DNA of 45,000 nt. Origin: Chrysomallon squamiferum (lineage: Eukaryota > Mollusca > Gastropoda > Neomphalida > Peltospiridae). Shown here piece after piece: positions 25,434-38,933 of this stretch. Below the pieces are notes generated by a model, which had not been told where the DNA came from, did no database searches, and worked only from the letters and a program-made list of their open reading frames with translations. Positions within the stretch are counted from its first letter, which is position 1; every line of letters begins with the position of its first letter. The translations under genes were made by a program, and so were the position numbers. The stretch spans positions 8,229,212 through 8,274,211 of the forward strand of contig CM022670.1 in NCBI GenBank assembly GCA_012295275.1. The letters are read 5' to 3'.

Positions 25434-26128
25434 AAAACTGACTAAAATGATAAAAAATAAAACTAATAACATAAATAAATAAATAAAAAACAAAATGATC
25501 TAAGAAGTAAAGAGAAAAAGTTTAACAAAAATATTTAGATAAATACTTTAGTAAAAAGAATATGAAAACAAAGTGGATTTTTTTGTTTATGTTATATCTC
25601 TCAAACTCTGATAAATTTCTTTCATCATTTTTCTTCTTCTAAAGGCAAAATCTTTATCTCCAAAACATTTTAGCAAATAAATAAACAAATAAAATCTTTT
25701 TAAAAAAATATATATCTTTTAACAGAAAACATGCAATATCTGCTTCATAAAAGCGCTTTTCTTTTTTTTTTTTTTTTTTTCAAAATTATAAAAAATATAT
25801 ATTTCTAAATTCTAAGTGACGCTGTGTCAGAACTTTTCTGAAGGTACAAAAAAAAAAAAAAAAAAAAAAATTAAGCATACTAAAAGAATCTATCCTGCTA
25901 CTCTTGTGTTTTAAACATCAATCATTTTCTAAGTTTTGAGAACCCAATCCCAGATAGGGTTTATTTTATCGAGTGTCTTGATGTATCCCAGACGACTCGA
26001 CTGATAAATACCGTATTTCCCATAATGAGCCCGCTGCGTTTGATAAGCTGCACGCTGGGGTGGGATGAGAGTTAAGTTACAAGCAGTTCTACACAGTGAC
26101 AGAACACAACTGGCAAGTCTCTTGTTAA

Positions 26129-26460
26129 AAAAAATAAAAATAAAAATAAAAATAAAAAAAAAAAAGATTTAAGCAATGAAATATGTTTTACATACGTGTC
26201 TTACAGATTGTAATAAATTATCAGTATGGCTGGTTATGTAAAAAAAAAAAATTAATAAAATAAAAATAAATAAATAAATAATAATAAATAAAATAGAATA
26301 ATAAATAAAATGAATAAATAAATAAATAAATTAAATAAATAAATTAAAAACAAATAATAAAACATAAACTTAAAACTACTATAAATAAATAAACTAATAA
26401 ATAAATTTTAAATACTTTAAAAAAAATAAAAAATAATTTAGATTGTAAAGTTTTACATTT
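26129..26460. repeat. (AAAT)-rich low-complexity block
   Basis: AAAT, AAATAAT and A runs with few G or C. Confidence 0.8.
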
Positions 26461-28948
26461 AACAGACAAAGAACATAAATTTACGTTATCAGAATGAGTT
26501 TTTCTCTCGTTAAGTTTTGACGATAAAACATTATGTCTCTGTACTTCGTTATTTTGTTGTTAATAGTATCATCGACATCAATTTTATTACTTTTGTTGGT
26601 GTATCTTCTCATTAGTTAATAATAATGTTTATTCCCTATGTCTGTAATTTCCAAATTAATGTGAGAACATTTTTTCTTATTTCAAGATTCTGCTGCAAAA
26701 ATAATCACACACGCGCGCACACATCCAAACACAACAACATACACTCAACAATATTAATTTTAGAGGCTGTATAACAATCACAGACACAAGCACGCACGAA
26801 TGTACGCACGCAAACGCACGAGCCATTAACGCACAAATATATAAATATCTAATGAATTATAATAAACCAATTAATGAAACTAATTCTAAAAAATTAAAAT
26901 AAATACATAAGTATATTTAAAGAAACGGACAAGTTTTCTGGGAACAAATGAATATTTTCTGGATTAATTTGAAAACTTTTTCCATTTCTAAAATAAATAT
27001 AACAAACATTCTTGGTTTAGGTTTGTTACAGACCATTAACCTCTGGGTCGCTGGTCAAAAAATAAATATAATTATTACAGTCTCTCCGTTTATCATCATC
27101 AAATTCCGTTAATTTCGTCATCACTTTTTGTGCTTTTCTCCATCAACTCTTAACCTGCCACACGTATGACGTAATAAGCCTCGTTCTGAATGAAAGCTTC
27201 ATTTATTTTTCTTCTCGGCGGGTCTTCAGCTGGGTTCTTGAAGCAGAAGAGCAAATTATGTTTTGTTTGCGATTTCACACCGTGGGATCTCTATGAAAAC
27301 GAGGCTCCACGGACAATTAGAGCTTGGGTTCTCGTTATCTCCCGAAAGAGAGGCTTGAAATTGTAAGAAAACACAAAATGGTGGAAATTGCGAAACGAGT
27401 GCGGCACAACAATGGTGCCTTTTAAAAGCGAGTTTAGGAATTGTTAAGTGCTGTGTGTGAATTGTTTAGTTCACTGTGTGAATGAGTAATTCGCGATCCT
27501 CCCAGTATTTTTTTTTAACAGATTAGTGTGAAACAAGCGAACCCCTGCCGCAGTGAAAGAGTAAACAAATCTACTTTAAAATACGCTGACTAGACACTTT
27601 CACATATAAATGGTTGTTTAGATCATGCCAATAAATTTTCTGGAATAGATAATCGGAAATTGGTAGCGTTTACGAAATGTAACGTCATACCCCAAGGCGC
27701 TATAGACAGATGAAGCAATTTAATGTAACACGTTTACAGAAAAGCGTGCGTGATTCTTAAAATATTTATATTAGATATCATCGTGATGATCATCATAATC
27801 TTAATTTGAACAGATGCTGCTAAGACAACAATAGCAGTAGTTAAAACAAAAAGTTATATCAAGTATTTAAATTCGATTTCTTGTCTGCTAATCGATAAAA
27901 GTATTTTATGAAGCACCGACATGAGGTTTTGTCTCTGTCATCATTATTGTGAAGAAACAAACCCTATAATGTGTGTCTGTGCGTGCGTGTGTGTGTGTGT
28001 GTGTATCAATCTAAAAAACCGTTAATATTAAAATGTACTGACTGTTAACCTGTGCCCAACCAAGACAATCCAAATACAAACCTTTAAAATATATATATAT
28101 ATATGATAAATATCAACACACAAACGACATGAGTTACCTGAACTAACCCTAACAACGTCCGTTACGCTTGTCATTTCAAACAGCTCAGTTGGATGTTCTT
28201 TTTTTTTTCAACGATTATCGATTAATTTTACCTGACATTGCACCACGTGACCCAGAATCAAATCGCAAAAAAAAAAAAAACGTTCACGGGTTTTAATGCA
28301 TGCAACAGCCTGAAGTTCCGCTCCACTTAAACTTTTCCATTGTCCGCGGAAATATTACTGTCAAAATATAAATGGGGCATATACAGTGTATTTACGTTTG
28401 GACAAAAAAAAGTGGCCATCAAAACGTATAATAATGACAGGCGAGATAGCATCAACATCGCGATAGGTTTGGCGCCGTTCTGTTGTGAGTACAGTTGTTA
28501 GCCACAAATACCAATCACAATATTGTTAACTGTTTACGAGATTTCGTGTCTTGCTGAATGACTTGATGCTATGTGGAATATCTGGACGGACACACATTGT
28601 CTGAGTTCAGACAGGTGGAAAGACGTACGGAGATTTTGGAAGGACTAACTGTATGACGACATGCTGTGATGATTTTTTTTTTTTTTTCGGGAGGGGTGTG
28701 GTTTGGGTTGGGATGGGATTTATCTGATAACTTTGTGTTCTTGGGAGATAGTTTTTTTTTTTTTATTATTTAAAATTTCTGTTATACGCATTTGGCAAAA
28801 TATTTGTTTTGCTCTTGTTGTTGTAATTCTTTTTCTTTATAAATTTATATTTTATTTTATATTTAAATTTATTTAATTTTATTTTTATTTTAATAATTTA
28901 AAATTTTTGTTTTGCTTTTAAATATAATTTTCACGGTTTTATTAATAA

Positions 28949-29035
28949 TAAGAAGAAGAAGAAGAAGAAGAAGAAGAAAAAACAAGAAAGTAAGAAGAAG
29001 AAGAAAAGACGAAGACGAAGAAGAAGAAGAAAAAC
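28949..29035. repeat. (GAA)n block
   Basis: AAG/GAA units with GAC interruptions, purine-only over most of its length. Confidence 0.85.
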
Positions 29036-30217
29036 AATAACAAACAACAAAAAAACCCTTCATATTTTTTTTTTTTTATATTACTATTTTTATTTTCCAG
29101 AAAAAAAGAAAAAAAAACAACAACGAAAAACTGAACGAAAAAAAGAGTAAAAATCGAATTAACTGGTTTTATATAATTTTTAAATAAATTTTATGTACAT
29201 GTTCATTGTGTGTGTTTCATTCTGACTGTTCGTGCGTGTGTTTATACATGTCTGTGATATTGTCTAGTAATACTTATCTGTTGTTAAGAATTCTACATTG
29301 ACTTCGACTCTTTAAACGATTAACTTAGAAATAACTCCACTGACAAATACGTAAACTTTGTAAGATACGGCAGTCGAAATACGATAATACGTATACGAAA
29401 CAGACACAGTTCATTTTGCTTTTAGTCAAACATTTCAAACACGAGTATCACATTTCATCAGAACTTGTCAAATAGCAGCACGACTCCGAGAAACACGACA
29501 TTGTTGTTTTGATTGGGCCACGTCACCTGAAATCTACACAGAGAAATGTACACAATGGCGTCCCGTGGATTCTATTTCCTCTTGAAATGTGATCGACACA
29601 GTGAAAATGATTGAGATAAATGAAAACGCAATAACGCGCCACTTCCACAGAATCTATTTCATCTCGGGTCGCGCGCCTTATCACAGGCTTAATCAGTTAC
29701 TGTGTCGAGTTCAGTTAGAACGGGAACAAAGAAAAAATGACGGTGAAAGAATTGCATTGTTTCAGTTTCTAAATGAACATCTTTGAAATGTGTTATCATG
29801 TCGGTACATGTTGACATATCAATATAATCTAATAAAATGATGTCAGTGAATATAGTTCCTCGTTTGAATTTTTTTTTTTTGAAAAACACATACGAGAAAT
29901 TGTGCCAGTAATGTAAGTTTTATTTTTGTATGATAGAATCACATAATGTAAGGATTGTTGTTTGAATGAATGTAGGCAGTTGTTATTTTTATTAATAAAA
30001 AAAAATAATATACAGTAGTCGCTTTGTTTTAGTAGCACAAGGAGAGAAAAATGGAATTTATTTATTTTAGAAAGTTCTAGTTTTTGTTTTGCTGATCTGC
30101 AAAATGTATAGCGTTTTCATACCAGTGATAGTTCATTACTGCCATATTTCTGTTAAAAAACATTTACACTTTAATTTTTATTTCACTGTTATAGTCCATT
30201 TCAATAAATTTCTGTTG

Positions 30218-30250
<33 letters not shown>

Positions 30251-31542
30251 GTAGTAGTAATAGAAGTTAAATATTAAAAAAAAAAAAAAAATCAGAAAAC
30301 GAGAAATAAATAGTTTTATTACTAATCAGATTTATATCAAATAATAAAACAGCACAACATTTATAATTTACATGTTTATTCATCAACAAAACATTTGCAT
30401 AACTGAAATAATTACATCTTTGGATAATCGTAATACAGACCACCTTGTATACCAGCTGCTTGTCTACAGTGGTCATATTAAATCTGTATTGTACACATAA
30501 ATGAACACAAAACAATTTTCCATCGGTTATTCGAGTTAGCCAAAATACTTTTACGTAATTCAACCAACATCTAGTTATAATGGCAAGATATGGTAGGTAA
30601 AAAAATATAAAACCACTTCGACCAATCTGCAGATTAACGAGAAACTGATATAATTGTATGTATGAAATTTATAGAGATACAAAAATAAACACATGTTCGC
30701 TTTATAATTTAAACCAGTCACTGAATAAATGAACTGGTCAACCGATCAGTTTTGTTTTATTTTCTTCAGTCCATTCAGTAAAATCTGGTATGCTCAGATT
30801 TGCACTACAAAAGCGCAGAATACATTGATTGTATTGTAAAACTGATGGATTGACAATTATGATAACTGATTAAACAGAAATTAGATATTTTGTGATTGTT
30901 TTATAAATTTGATAAATCCAGTGTTTTACAAAATGAACAGTCTAGCTGCAGGAATGCTCAGATAGTTTGCTGGGACAGTTCAAATAGGGTTTTTTTAAAG
31001 TCCTGAACATATTAATTCATTGCAGGTCTTGAGGGGCGGATCTAGGGCTGGATTAATTGGCGAGTTTATATTTACGATTTGTATTCATTATAACGAAATT
31101 AATGTCATCATAATAACAACCTTTATGTTTTTAGAATTACAGGATCCCAATGGAACTGATGATTTGAAAATGAGTTGAGTTATACCTGAGTAGTTGATGA
31201 AAAGATGAAAAATTCATGAAGTATAATGTTAATATACGAAACCGTGTCTTGCTTCAGTATTCAGACACCACGAGGTAAACTGAAGCATAATACATTAACG
31301 TTTTTGTTGAGTATACTTTGAAACATTTAAAAAAAAATAAAGAAAATAAAAAAAAATCAAAAAAAATCACCGAAAAACTTGGAATAATAATAAAAGATTA
31401 CAGATCTTAATGCTAATTCAGGTAATATTTCCAAAAATACAAAATATAAGATTATATATACAATGTATATATATATATATACATCCGTTGGTTATTCAAT
31501 ATATTGTTTCAGTTTCTGATTTAATACTATTTCAGGATAACA

Positions 31543-31548
31543 TTTATT
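31543..31548 (-). promoter_or_regulatory. Candidate poly(A) signal of protocadherin B
   Basis: AATAAA on the minus strand, about 200 bases after the stop and beyond the (ATT)n run. It is plausible by distance but unproven, because the hexamer is frequent in this DNA. Confidence 0.3.
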
Positions 31549-31671
31549 GCATTTTTCCCTTTCATGATTTTGGGAAGAAAACTTCAGTATGTTGGCGAAT
31601 AAATGTTTTTACTGAACACATGTTGCAACATAGGAAAATACAAAGACAGTCCATTTGTAGATTTAAATTCA

Positions 31672-31672
<1 letters not shown>

Positions 31673-31733
<61 letters not shown>
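31673..31733. repeat. (AAT)n microsatellite in the 3' UTR of protocadherin B
   Basis: About 20 uninterrupted AAT units start 11 bases after the stop codon of protocadherin B. As transcribed, the 3' UTR opens with an (AUU)n run. Confidence 0.85.
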
Positions 31734-31744
31734 GTTTGATTGTC

Positions 31745-32151
31745 TTAAACAAGAATGTCGTTCATAATGGGCAACATAACTTCATTGTTCAAGTTATCGG
31801 TTTCTACCGTATAACTTCCCGAAGTCGTGGTATCGTCGTCATCAAAACTCTGATTGACGTCATCACTCCCGTTGGAATAACGATTGGCACTCAAGTCTGA
31901 CTTAAAAGTCACGTGTTTTTGAACAGGTTTTGAGAAACTGGTTACTGAACTTGAGAAACTGGTTACAGCATTTGGAAAACTGGTTAGAGAATTCGGAAAA
32001 TATCTTCCACTGTCCGTTTTTCCGAATGTAACACCGAAGTTTGTCGAAGATTGACGAGCATTTGTCATGTTGACGTAATTAAACGTGTCGTTCCACTTTG
32101 GATCACGAAAATCGATAATGCGACCGCTGTTGTTTCCAGATTTCACAAGAT
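31745..32151 (-). CDS. Protocadherin B, terminal cytoplasmic exon with KHVTF motif
   Basis: The first two bases complete an Asp codon started by exon 3, and the frame is open to TAA at 31747-31745. It encodes about 134 residues. A seven-residue repeat built on VTSF (from a 21 bp tandem repeat at 31932-31994) stands directly before KHVTF (31918-31904, residues 1081-1085), which fits the RVxF consensus for protein phosphatase 1 docking and aligns with KHVSF in protocadherin A. An acidic stretch (DDVNQSFDDDD) follows. The joined protein is 1137 residues with the frame break corrected. PP1 binding is inferred from motif and position only. Confidence 0.88.
31932..31994 (-). repeat. 21 bp coding minisatellite in protocadherin B exon 4
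   Basis: Three units of 21 bp sharing g[ag]gaaactggtta-like cores encode a seven-residue VTSF repeat just before the KHVTF motif. Confidence 0.8.
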
Positions 32152-32342
32152 CTGAAATAATAATAAAAATGAATAATATAATATAATGTAATATATATAA
32201 AATAAAATAGAGAATTTGAAGAAAAACAAAATGTTGGAAGAAAGTCTTAATACGAAACAAATTTTTTAAAATTAAAATCATGAATAAAACTGTTGTGATA
32301 AAACCGTGAAAGATTTACTTTCTATTTTCTAATCCACTGAAA

Positions 32343-32374
<32 letters not shown>

Positions 32375-32434
32375 TCTTTCCTTTTTTTCATAAATTCTTT
32401 TTTAACTGAAAGGACTGAAAATAACAATAACTAC
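32152..32434 (-). other. Intron 3 of protocadherin B
   Basis: A 283 bp intron with a (CT)n stretch at 32342-32374, ending at acceptor ttattattatttcag. Confidence 0.7.
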
Positions 32435-32567
32435 CTCGTTTTGATTCTGGTGATGCTCTTCCGTGGCTGTGGCTGTCTTCGTCGCTGCCACCTCTACCAC
32501 TGTCACTCGTAGTAGTTTCACCTGAAATGTCGCTGTTGGTGTCGTCGTTTTGACGATGTGGTAGTAT
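32435..32567 (-). CDS. Protocadherin B, cytoplasmic exon 3 with SDSGRGGSDED motif
   Basis: Acceptor tttcattag, then ILPHRQNDDT and the acidic core SDSGRGGSDED (residues 979-989; 32507-32475), ending ...SKR plus one base at GAG|GTAGTT. It starts in phase 0 and ends in phase 1, like exon 2 of protocadherin A, whose NDSGKGGSDDE aligns with it. Ser/Gly/Arg acidic motifs like this are found in delta-protocadherin tails; their biochemical role is not settled. Confidence 0.85.
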
Positions 32568-32764
32568 CTAATGAAAATAAAACGCAATATTGTAGAACAT
32601 TGTTAATGAATCAGTAATACACTTCTACAAGTTACAGAGAGCAAGAACCAAATGACATCATCAACATCATCATCAAGAACAACACCATCAACAACAACAA
32701 CAATAATAGTAACAATAACAATAACAATGAATGATGAATAATAATAATAACAAAGCAATAATAA

Positions 32765-32801
<37 letters not shown>

Positions 32802-32924
32802 TTATCTCGAATAACTGTTACTTTTTTATATTACAAAAGTTAATTTTTATCACGTTACAATACTTCTATAAAAAAGAAAACATCCTAATAATCTGTCTTT
32901 TGTGTGAGAAAAACCAAAAATCAC
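32568..32924 (-). other. Intron 2 of protocadherin B
   Basis: A 357 bp AT-rich intron dominated by AAT, AAC and ATG trinucleotide runs (about 32655-32803). It ends at acceptor ttattttcattag. No coding sequence seen. Confidence 0.65.
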
Positions 32925-33089
32925 CTGAGATGAAAGACCGTGATATTTCAGAAGATCTTGATGAAGTTTGAGCGCTGTGGGCCAGTCTGTTGTTTCACCA
33001 GGATACGTTTGATCAGCAGGATACGTCGAATCAGCAGGATACGTCGAATCAGCAGGATACATGGAATTACTAGCACGTTTCTGTGAATC
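32925..33089 (-). CDS. Protocadherin B, cytoplasmic exon 2 (no counterpart seen in A)
   Basis: Acceptor ttcttcttccag precedes GATTCACAG and the exon ends at CAG|GTGATT, giving exactly 55 codons with phase 0 on both sides. It can therefore be included or skipped without changing frame, so alternative splicing is possible. It encodes DSQKRASNSM, then a six-residue repeat (YPADST type, just over three copies), then TDWPTALKLHQDLLKYHGL, which is likely helical. The repeat reflects an 18 bp tandem repeat at 33000-33062. I recognise no named domain. It is placed in this gene by strand, phase and position between the ectodomain exon and the SDSG exon. Confidence 0.75.
33000..33062 (-). repeat. 18 bp coding minisatellite in protocadherin B exon 2
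   Basis: Three near-identical 18 bp units (aggatacgtcgaatcagc on the plus strand) and a partial fourth keep frame and encode the YPADST repeat. Confidence 0.85.
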
Positions 33090-36000
33090 CTGGAAGAAGA
33101 AAATATTTATATATAGTAATGGAACATGATATGCAGTCATTTTTAATGTTAAGAATTTTTATGAGGTTGTAAAATTTGAGTCGTTGGAATGTTCACACAA
33201 ATGTACACACAAATGTACACAGCGAATGCAACAAAAAGCACAAAATACACACAAAATGCTAAAATATGAATATTACAAACACAAAGTGTATAAATAAAAT
33301 GCTAAATCAAAATATTAAAAAATGGAAAATAAATTTATAAAATATAAAAATGGAAAATATTTATTATATATAACAAAAACATCACACACACATATGTATG
33401 TATGTATTTATATATAAATACATACATAATTTATTTCTAAGTATTCTAAGCGTTTTTGTATCAGTTATCACAAAGTTTCCGTTAAAGTCACTTAAAAACT
33501 AGCTATACATTACACTTATCAGCTTTGTATATCAACACACAGCATGAACAAACATCCCAGTATGTAATAAACGGCAGAAATCAATTTTATGTGACAACGT
33601 CTTTGTTGGCTAATCACAACGCTAACTGTACTGGTATATAATTATGTAAATTATAGGGACACACTAATAGCGTCATGGAACATCAGTATGTACGGCCACT
33701 CGTCAGCTACGACAACACTGACGAGGACGTCCCGTGAACAGATACGGTAATGACACGGCTGAACTCGATGACGTCTCGTCAAGCGGTAATGATACGGTAA
33801 AAGAAGAAAGCCGGGCAGAAGGTGTTTGTGATCAGGTGTGCCGCCATAAAATATTACCTTACATTAGACTTAGTACGAATGTCGCTTCCTATTGTTACCA
33901 CGTTAACATCAGCATCGCACGTTGATTGACGATTAGCACGCCAAGACTCGGGTGAAAAGGGGAACAAGTGTCGACAGTGACGTCATGGGGATGGTCTTTT
34001 TTGCGCGATGGCCAATTAAACCCCGAGCCTGCAGCTTTAGCGACGTGACGTAACGGAATCACGTCGAGCTATCGATGACAGGGTAATTTCAAACAACACG
34101 TCACTGATCTGTGTCTGTGTGTGTGTGTGTATTTTTCTAAGTGTAACTTGTCAGTTGTCATAGAAATCTTGCAAAGGCCATCTGTGATCGTTAACGTGTC
34201 TTTTCGCGCCTCGCTGTTCCTGGTACAATTTTCTCTCCCCCCAATTATCATTACCGTATTTCTTCAGTATAATCACCTAGAGATTAGATAATCTTTACGT
34301 GAACGAAGACAAATCACTTTGCTAACTGATGCTGATTTAACTAATAAAACACACTGTGTTTTATGTTTTCATCTGATTACTTTTTTTTATTTCTATCACA
34401 GACATATCGGCGATTCCCTATTTTTTTTTATTACCACCATTTTTTTTGTTTCTCTTTTTATAATTAACGTAATTTTTTTTCAAAAGTTATATTACCCACT
34501 ACAAAATTGGTACTCCCTTTATATGGAATAACACGACAAAACCCCAAGTAAAACAGATGATTGTAAAATACATATTATAACTATTATAATTATTGAATAT
34601 ATATAAAAATATATATGTTTGTGTGTGTGTGTGTGTGTGGATATGGGTAAGTTTTTGTACATATGTTCGATCGTTCATATGTACGTATGTATATATGTGT
34701 CTGTGTAGAGAACTTTTTATAACGCTATAATTTCTTCCAGTCGCCAAAAACATATTATAAAATATTTTTTTTTGATGTTATAAAACAGATTTTATATATA
34801 CACACACACACACACACACACATAAACACACACACAAACACACAAATATCTATCTAGATGTTATATGCATCACCATCTTCTTCAACAAGCCTGTCAGTTA
34901 GCCAGTCCTGTCATTACAAATATTGGTTTACTTAGAGTTAACATCTTTAGAATGGGGAGGAACCGTTTGAAAGAAACCAAAACTCAGCTTTCCCTGTGAT
35001 AATAGTCCTAACCCTGTAAATGTTTAGTATAATTCTATTACCATATGCCTTGTTACAGATATTACGTTATATCATTAACCATATCCATTCCGAGATATAA
35101 ATACCACTGTGACGTAATTCAAACAATGTTTGTCAGTGCCATGACGTAATTGTCCGTGCAAATTCCTCAGTACTGAACTCCAATTAACAGAGACGTCCAT
35201 TACCCAGACTCCTATTTTTATGCGTAAATATGAAAAATATACAGACCACATCACTACGTTTTCCTCTTCACAAAATTCATTAATATGATTAGTATTGATA
35301 ATAAATATTCAGGCTTGTATAATTAAACAAAGTTCCACGTGTTTATATGGAAACGCGCATAACGTCATTAATAACACGGAACTATACTGATCAGCGTTAC
35401 GTAATAACCGCCATAACGGGATCTAAATCAACTAAGTGACGTAACGACTATTACACGCACGTGACTCTGTTCTGGTTGGAATCCTTAAACGTCAGATGCT
35501 ATCTTAGAATTTACAGTTCTTTTATTTTCAGTCAGAATTGTTATCATTCGTCTGTCTTTGAACCGTTCATAACAGATAATAGATACGTATCTTCCTGATT
35601 TACACGTAAATTCCAGCGTCTTATACATCATTATTGCATCGTTTAAAGGGTTAACATCAAGATATTTAAACTGACTGTGTGGATATTTTGTAAAATGCTA
35701 GACAAAATAAATAATTAATGTAGACAAATTATTTACGTACTGATGTGGTAATAATGTTTAGAAATATCTAAAGTTGATAACAAAAATAGAAAAATATATA
35801 AATATACACACATATGCACATACACACAGACACACACATATATACAATAAAGATAATAATATAATGATGATGATAATAATACAGTAACAATAGCGGCAGC
35901 AACGGCAACAACAACACCAATGATAATAATAATACTAATAATAATAGTAGTAGTAGTAAAAATAATAATAACAATGACGATGATGATAGAAGTAAAAATA

Positions 36001-36371
36001 GAAAAACAGCCTATAATCAATGAACAACTATTTCAACAAAGCATTGTGTTGTACAATTGTGTCATCATGTTATGTGTTTCATTACAAGAATATTAACACT
36101 TCTAGATGTTATTTCATTCATTACTTTTATTTACTAGCAGTTATTTATAAATGAAAAACACTCATAAATTAATTCTACATCTTCACGAAAATTAATCAAA
36201 TACAATCAGACTGAAATTTTTTGTTTTAAAAACCCAAGAGATTTCAACAAGTACATAAATATTTTTAAAAAGTAAAGAGAAAAAAGTTGGAAGTAAAAGA
36301 AAAATAATAAATTAAATATTTAAGTAAAACGTTATAAATTTTTTTTATTATTTTCAAGAATAAACACAAAA

Positions 36372-36418
<47 letters not shown>

Positions 36419-38848
36419 AAAAAAAAACAAAAAGAAAAGAAAAGAAAAAAAGAAACAAAACAAAAGAAACATAAACAAATAAAACAATATGAATGAAAAA
36501 TTAGCTTCTTTTTTTCTAAATAAATTATTTCAATTTTTGAAGAACAAACATTAAACAAATTATTATATCTTAAATTCCATGGAAACAAAAAGAACAACAA
36601 TTTTGAAGAAAGAAATAAAAGAAAAATAATGATTTGACAAAAGCACGTAACTACACCCAAAACACGTTTCAGGTAATCTTTCAGAAAACGCAAGCACAAA
36701 CTCATCTAAATCGCCGCGTTAAATAACATTTATTTAACTTCTTTGATGTTGTAAACAATAAAAACAGTTTCATTTCATTAATCTGTCATTCCACAGGGTA
36801 AGAATGAAAAGAAAACAGAAACGAATAGGGAGGATAAGTGAATTAAAAGACTTACTCTCAAGTCGGGGAAATTATCCACTTGAAGTACTCAACACAAAAG
36901 TGTAAAAAATCCCTTTTATACATCGTGAAATGGACCCCAATTTACCTTGAATCAATATTTGTCTTTCGGAGGTTAAAAAAAAGGGGTCACTTTAATCCCT
37001 TGGCAAAGCGGAATGAACCCCGCAGACTGGCTGATAGGGGATTTGTCGTTTGGCGAATACATGTCGACGCGGGTCTATTGTCCAGCTACTGGCCGAGGGA
37101 ATAACACCACGCCAAGTTAGCAGTCACTTGTATATAAAACACGTTTTTTTACTCTCGGGGATCGGGTAGACGGATTAAAATTCTCGTTTTGTTATGTTCA
37201 GAAAACCATTTAGAAACATCAAGGGAATTTCCCCCCATCAGTGTATGAATGAAACATAAATACTGGTAATATTGGACGTTTTGAAAGGTGCTAGATTCAC
37301 AGTTGGCATCAATGGAGATTATTATGTGGTCACTTCATTTTTTTTTTCATTGTCTACAGTGCATTAGCAATAGATAGATATTTTAACACGTGTTGTGTAT
37401 ATTCAGCTATCTTAATCTTGTCTTCAGGCATTTATTTCTATTACATATACAAAAAAAAAAAAAAATAATGAAATAAAATATAATCAAACAAAATAAAGAG
37501 AAGTTATAAGAAAAGAAACGAAATAAAAAAATTAAAGAAAGAATATTATTATTATTAAAGATAAAATTAATATTTGTCTGACAGGAATGTAAAGAGTTTT
37601 TCTAAAATTAAATAATTAGTTCTGTACCCAAACATTTAATTTATAACAAATATTGGAAACGTTTATATTGTTATTGTTTTTTTTTATTGTAAAATAAATA
37701 AAAAATAGAATTAAATTTAAATAAATGATAAAAATAAAATAAAATAAAGTAAGATCAAATAAATAAATAATTAGATAGATAGCTAGATAGAAAAAATAAA
37801 AATAAAATATATAAATATATTTAACAGCGAATATTGTCAAAATGGCGACACAAATGTAAGAATAAAATCATATATTTAGACAAATGTTCACTAGATCAAT
37901 TAAAACAATTCGCATTAAATATTCAAATAATTTCTATATTCAAACTTGAAATAATGGATTGTTTCTAAAGAGTAATACAAAAAACAAAAACAAATATTTT
38001 TTAAATTCCATTTTGTTTTACACAATTTTTATGTGAAATTTCAGTTATAAACTATAAATATATATTTTTAAATATTTTATAACTATTAGGATTACAATAT
38101 GTAACAACAAATTAAAGAATAATAAATAAATAAATAAATAATATAAGCAGAACGAAATACAAAAAATAGAATGAACACAAGTGAAATTACTAACATATTT
38201 AACATTTTCTTTCTTTCTCAATTTCACATTCACCTCTCAAACAACAACGCATCTTAAAATGCAGACGTCTTTTCCCCCATTCATAATTACACAAGATGCA
38301 AATTTTCTTTGACAAGTATTGTAAAGAACAGTTCACCACAAAAAAAAGACAACACAGGCAACCCCCCCCAAAACTCGACAGCCTGTCTAGAACGGTACAA
38401 CAGACGTGTGAGTTGGACAGGGGGGTGCCCACCCCGCCTGCTACTGTTTACAAAATACTTACTGAGATCGCTAATGACAAGTGTCAACATAATTTCTTTC
38501 CACTACATTACAATGAACAAGGGAAGGTCTGCCCGGCGGAACCAGATCGAGGGAACAAAAACTCATTTAATGAGAAACAAACATGTTGGTTTAATAAAAT
38601 AAAGATTTTAAGTACGTTATTTCATAATATTTTTGTACCCAGGTGTCAGAAAAAAAAGGTTATGTAATTTGCCCGTCTCTCCTGTTTATTAAGTTCAGGG
38701 ACAAAGAAAGAAATACACAGAAATAGGTTGAAGGTTCAGTTTATTTAACGAGAAATGGGAGTGTTTTGTTTTTGTTAGGCTCTTTCGCTCTCTGACCGTC
38801 TGTCTCTTTGTCTGTCTTACTTTGTGTTTCCCCCTCCCTTCCTATCTC

Positions 38849-38851
<3 letters not shown>

Positions 38852-38929
<78 letters not shown>
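38852..38929. repeat. (CT)n microsatellite
   Basis: CT run of about 78 bp in intron 1 of protocadherin B. Confidence 0.95.

Positions 38930-38933
<4 letters not shown>

Noticed and set aside
36265-36705. 146-residue Phe/Leu-rich minus-strand frame
   Set aside because: Arises from A-rich and AAAT repeats; no signal or conserved motif beyond biased composition.
38296-38667. 123-residue plus-strand frame within intron 1 of protocadherin B
   Set aside because: Not repeat-derived, but there is no recognisable domain, no paralogue and overlapping frames of similar length exist on the other strand.
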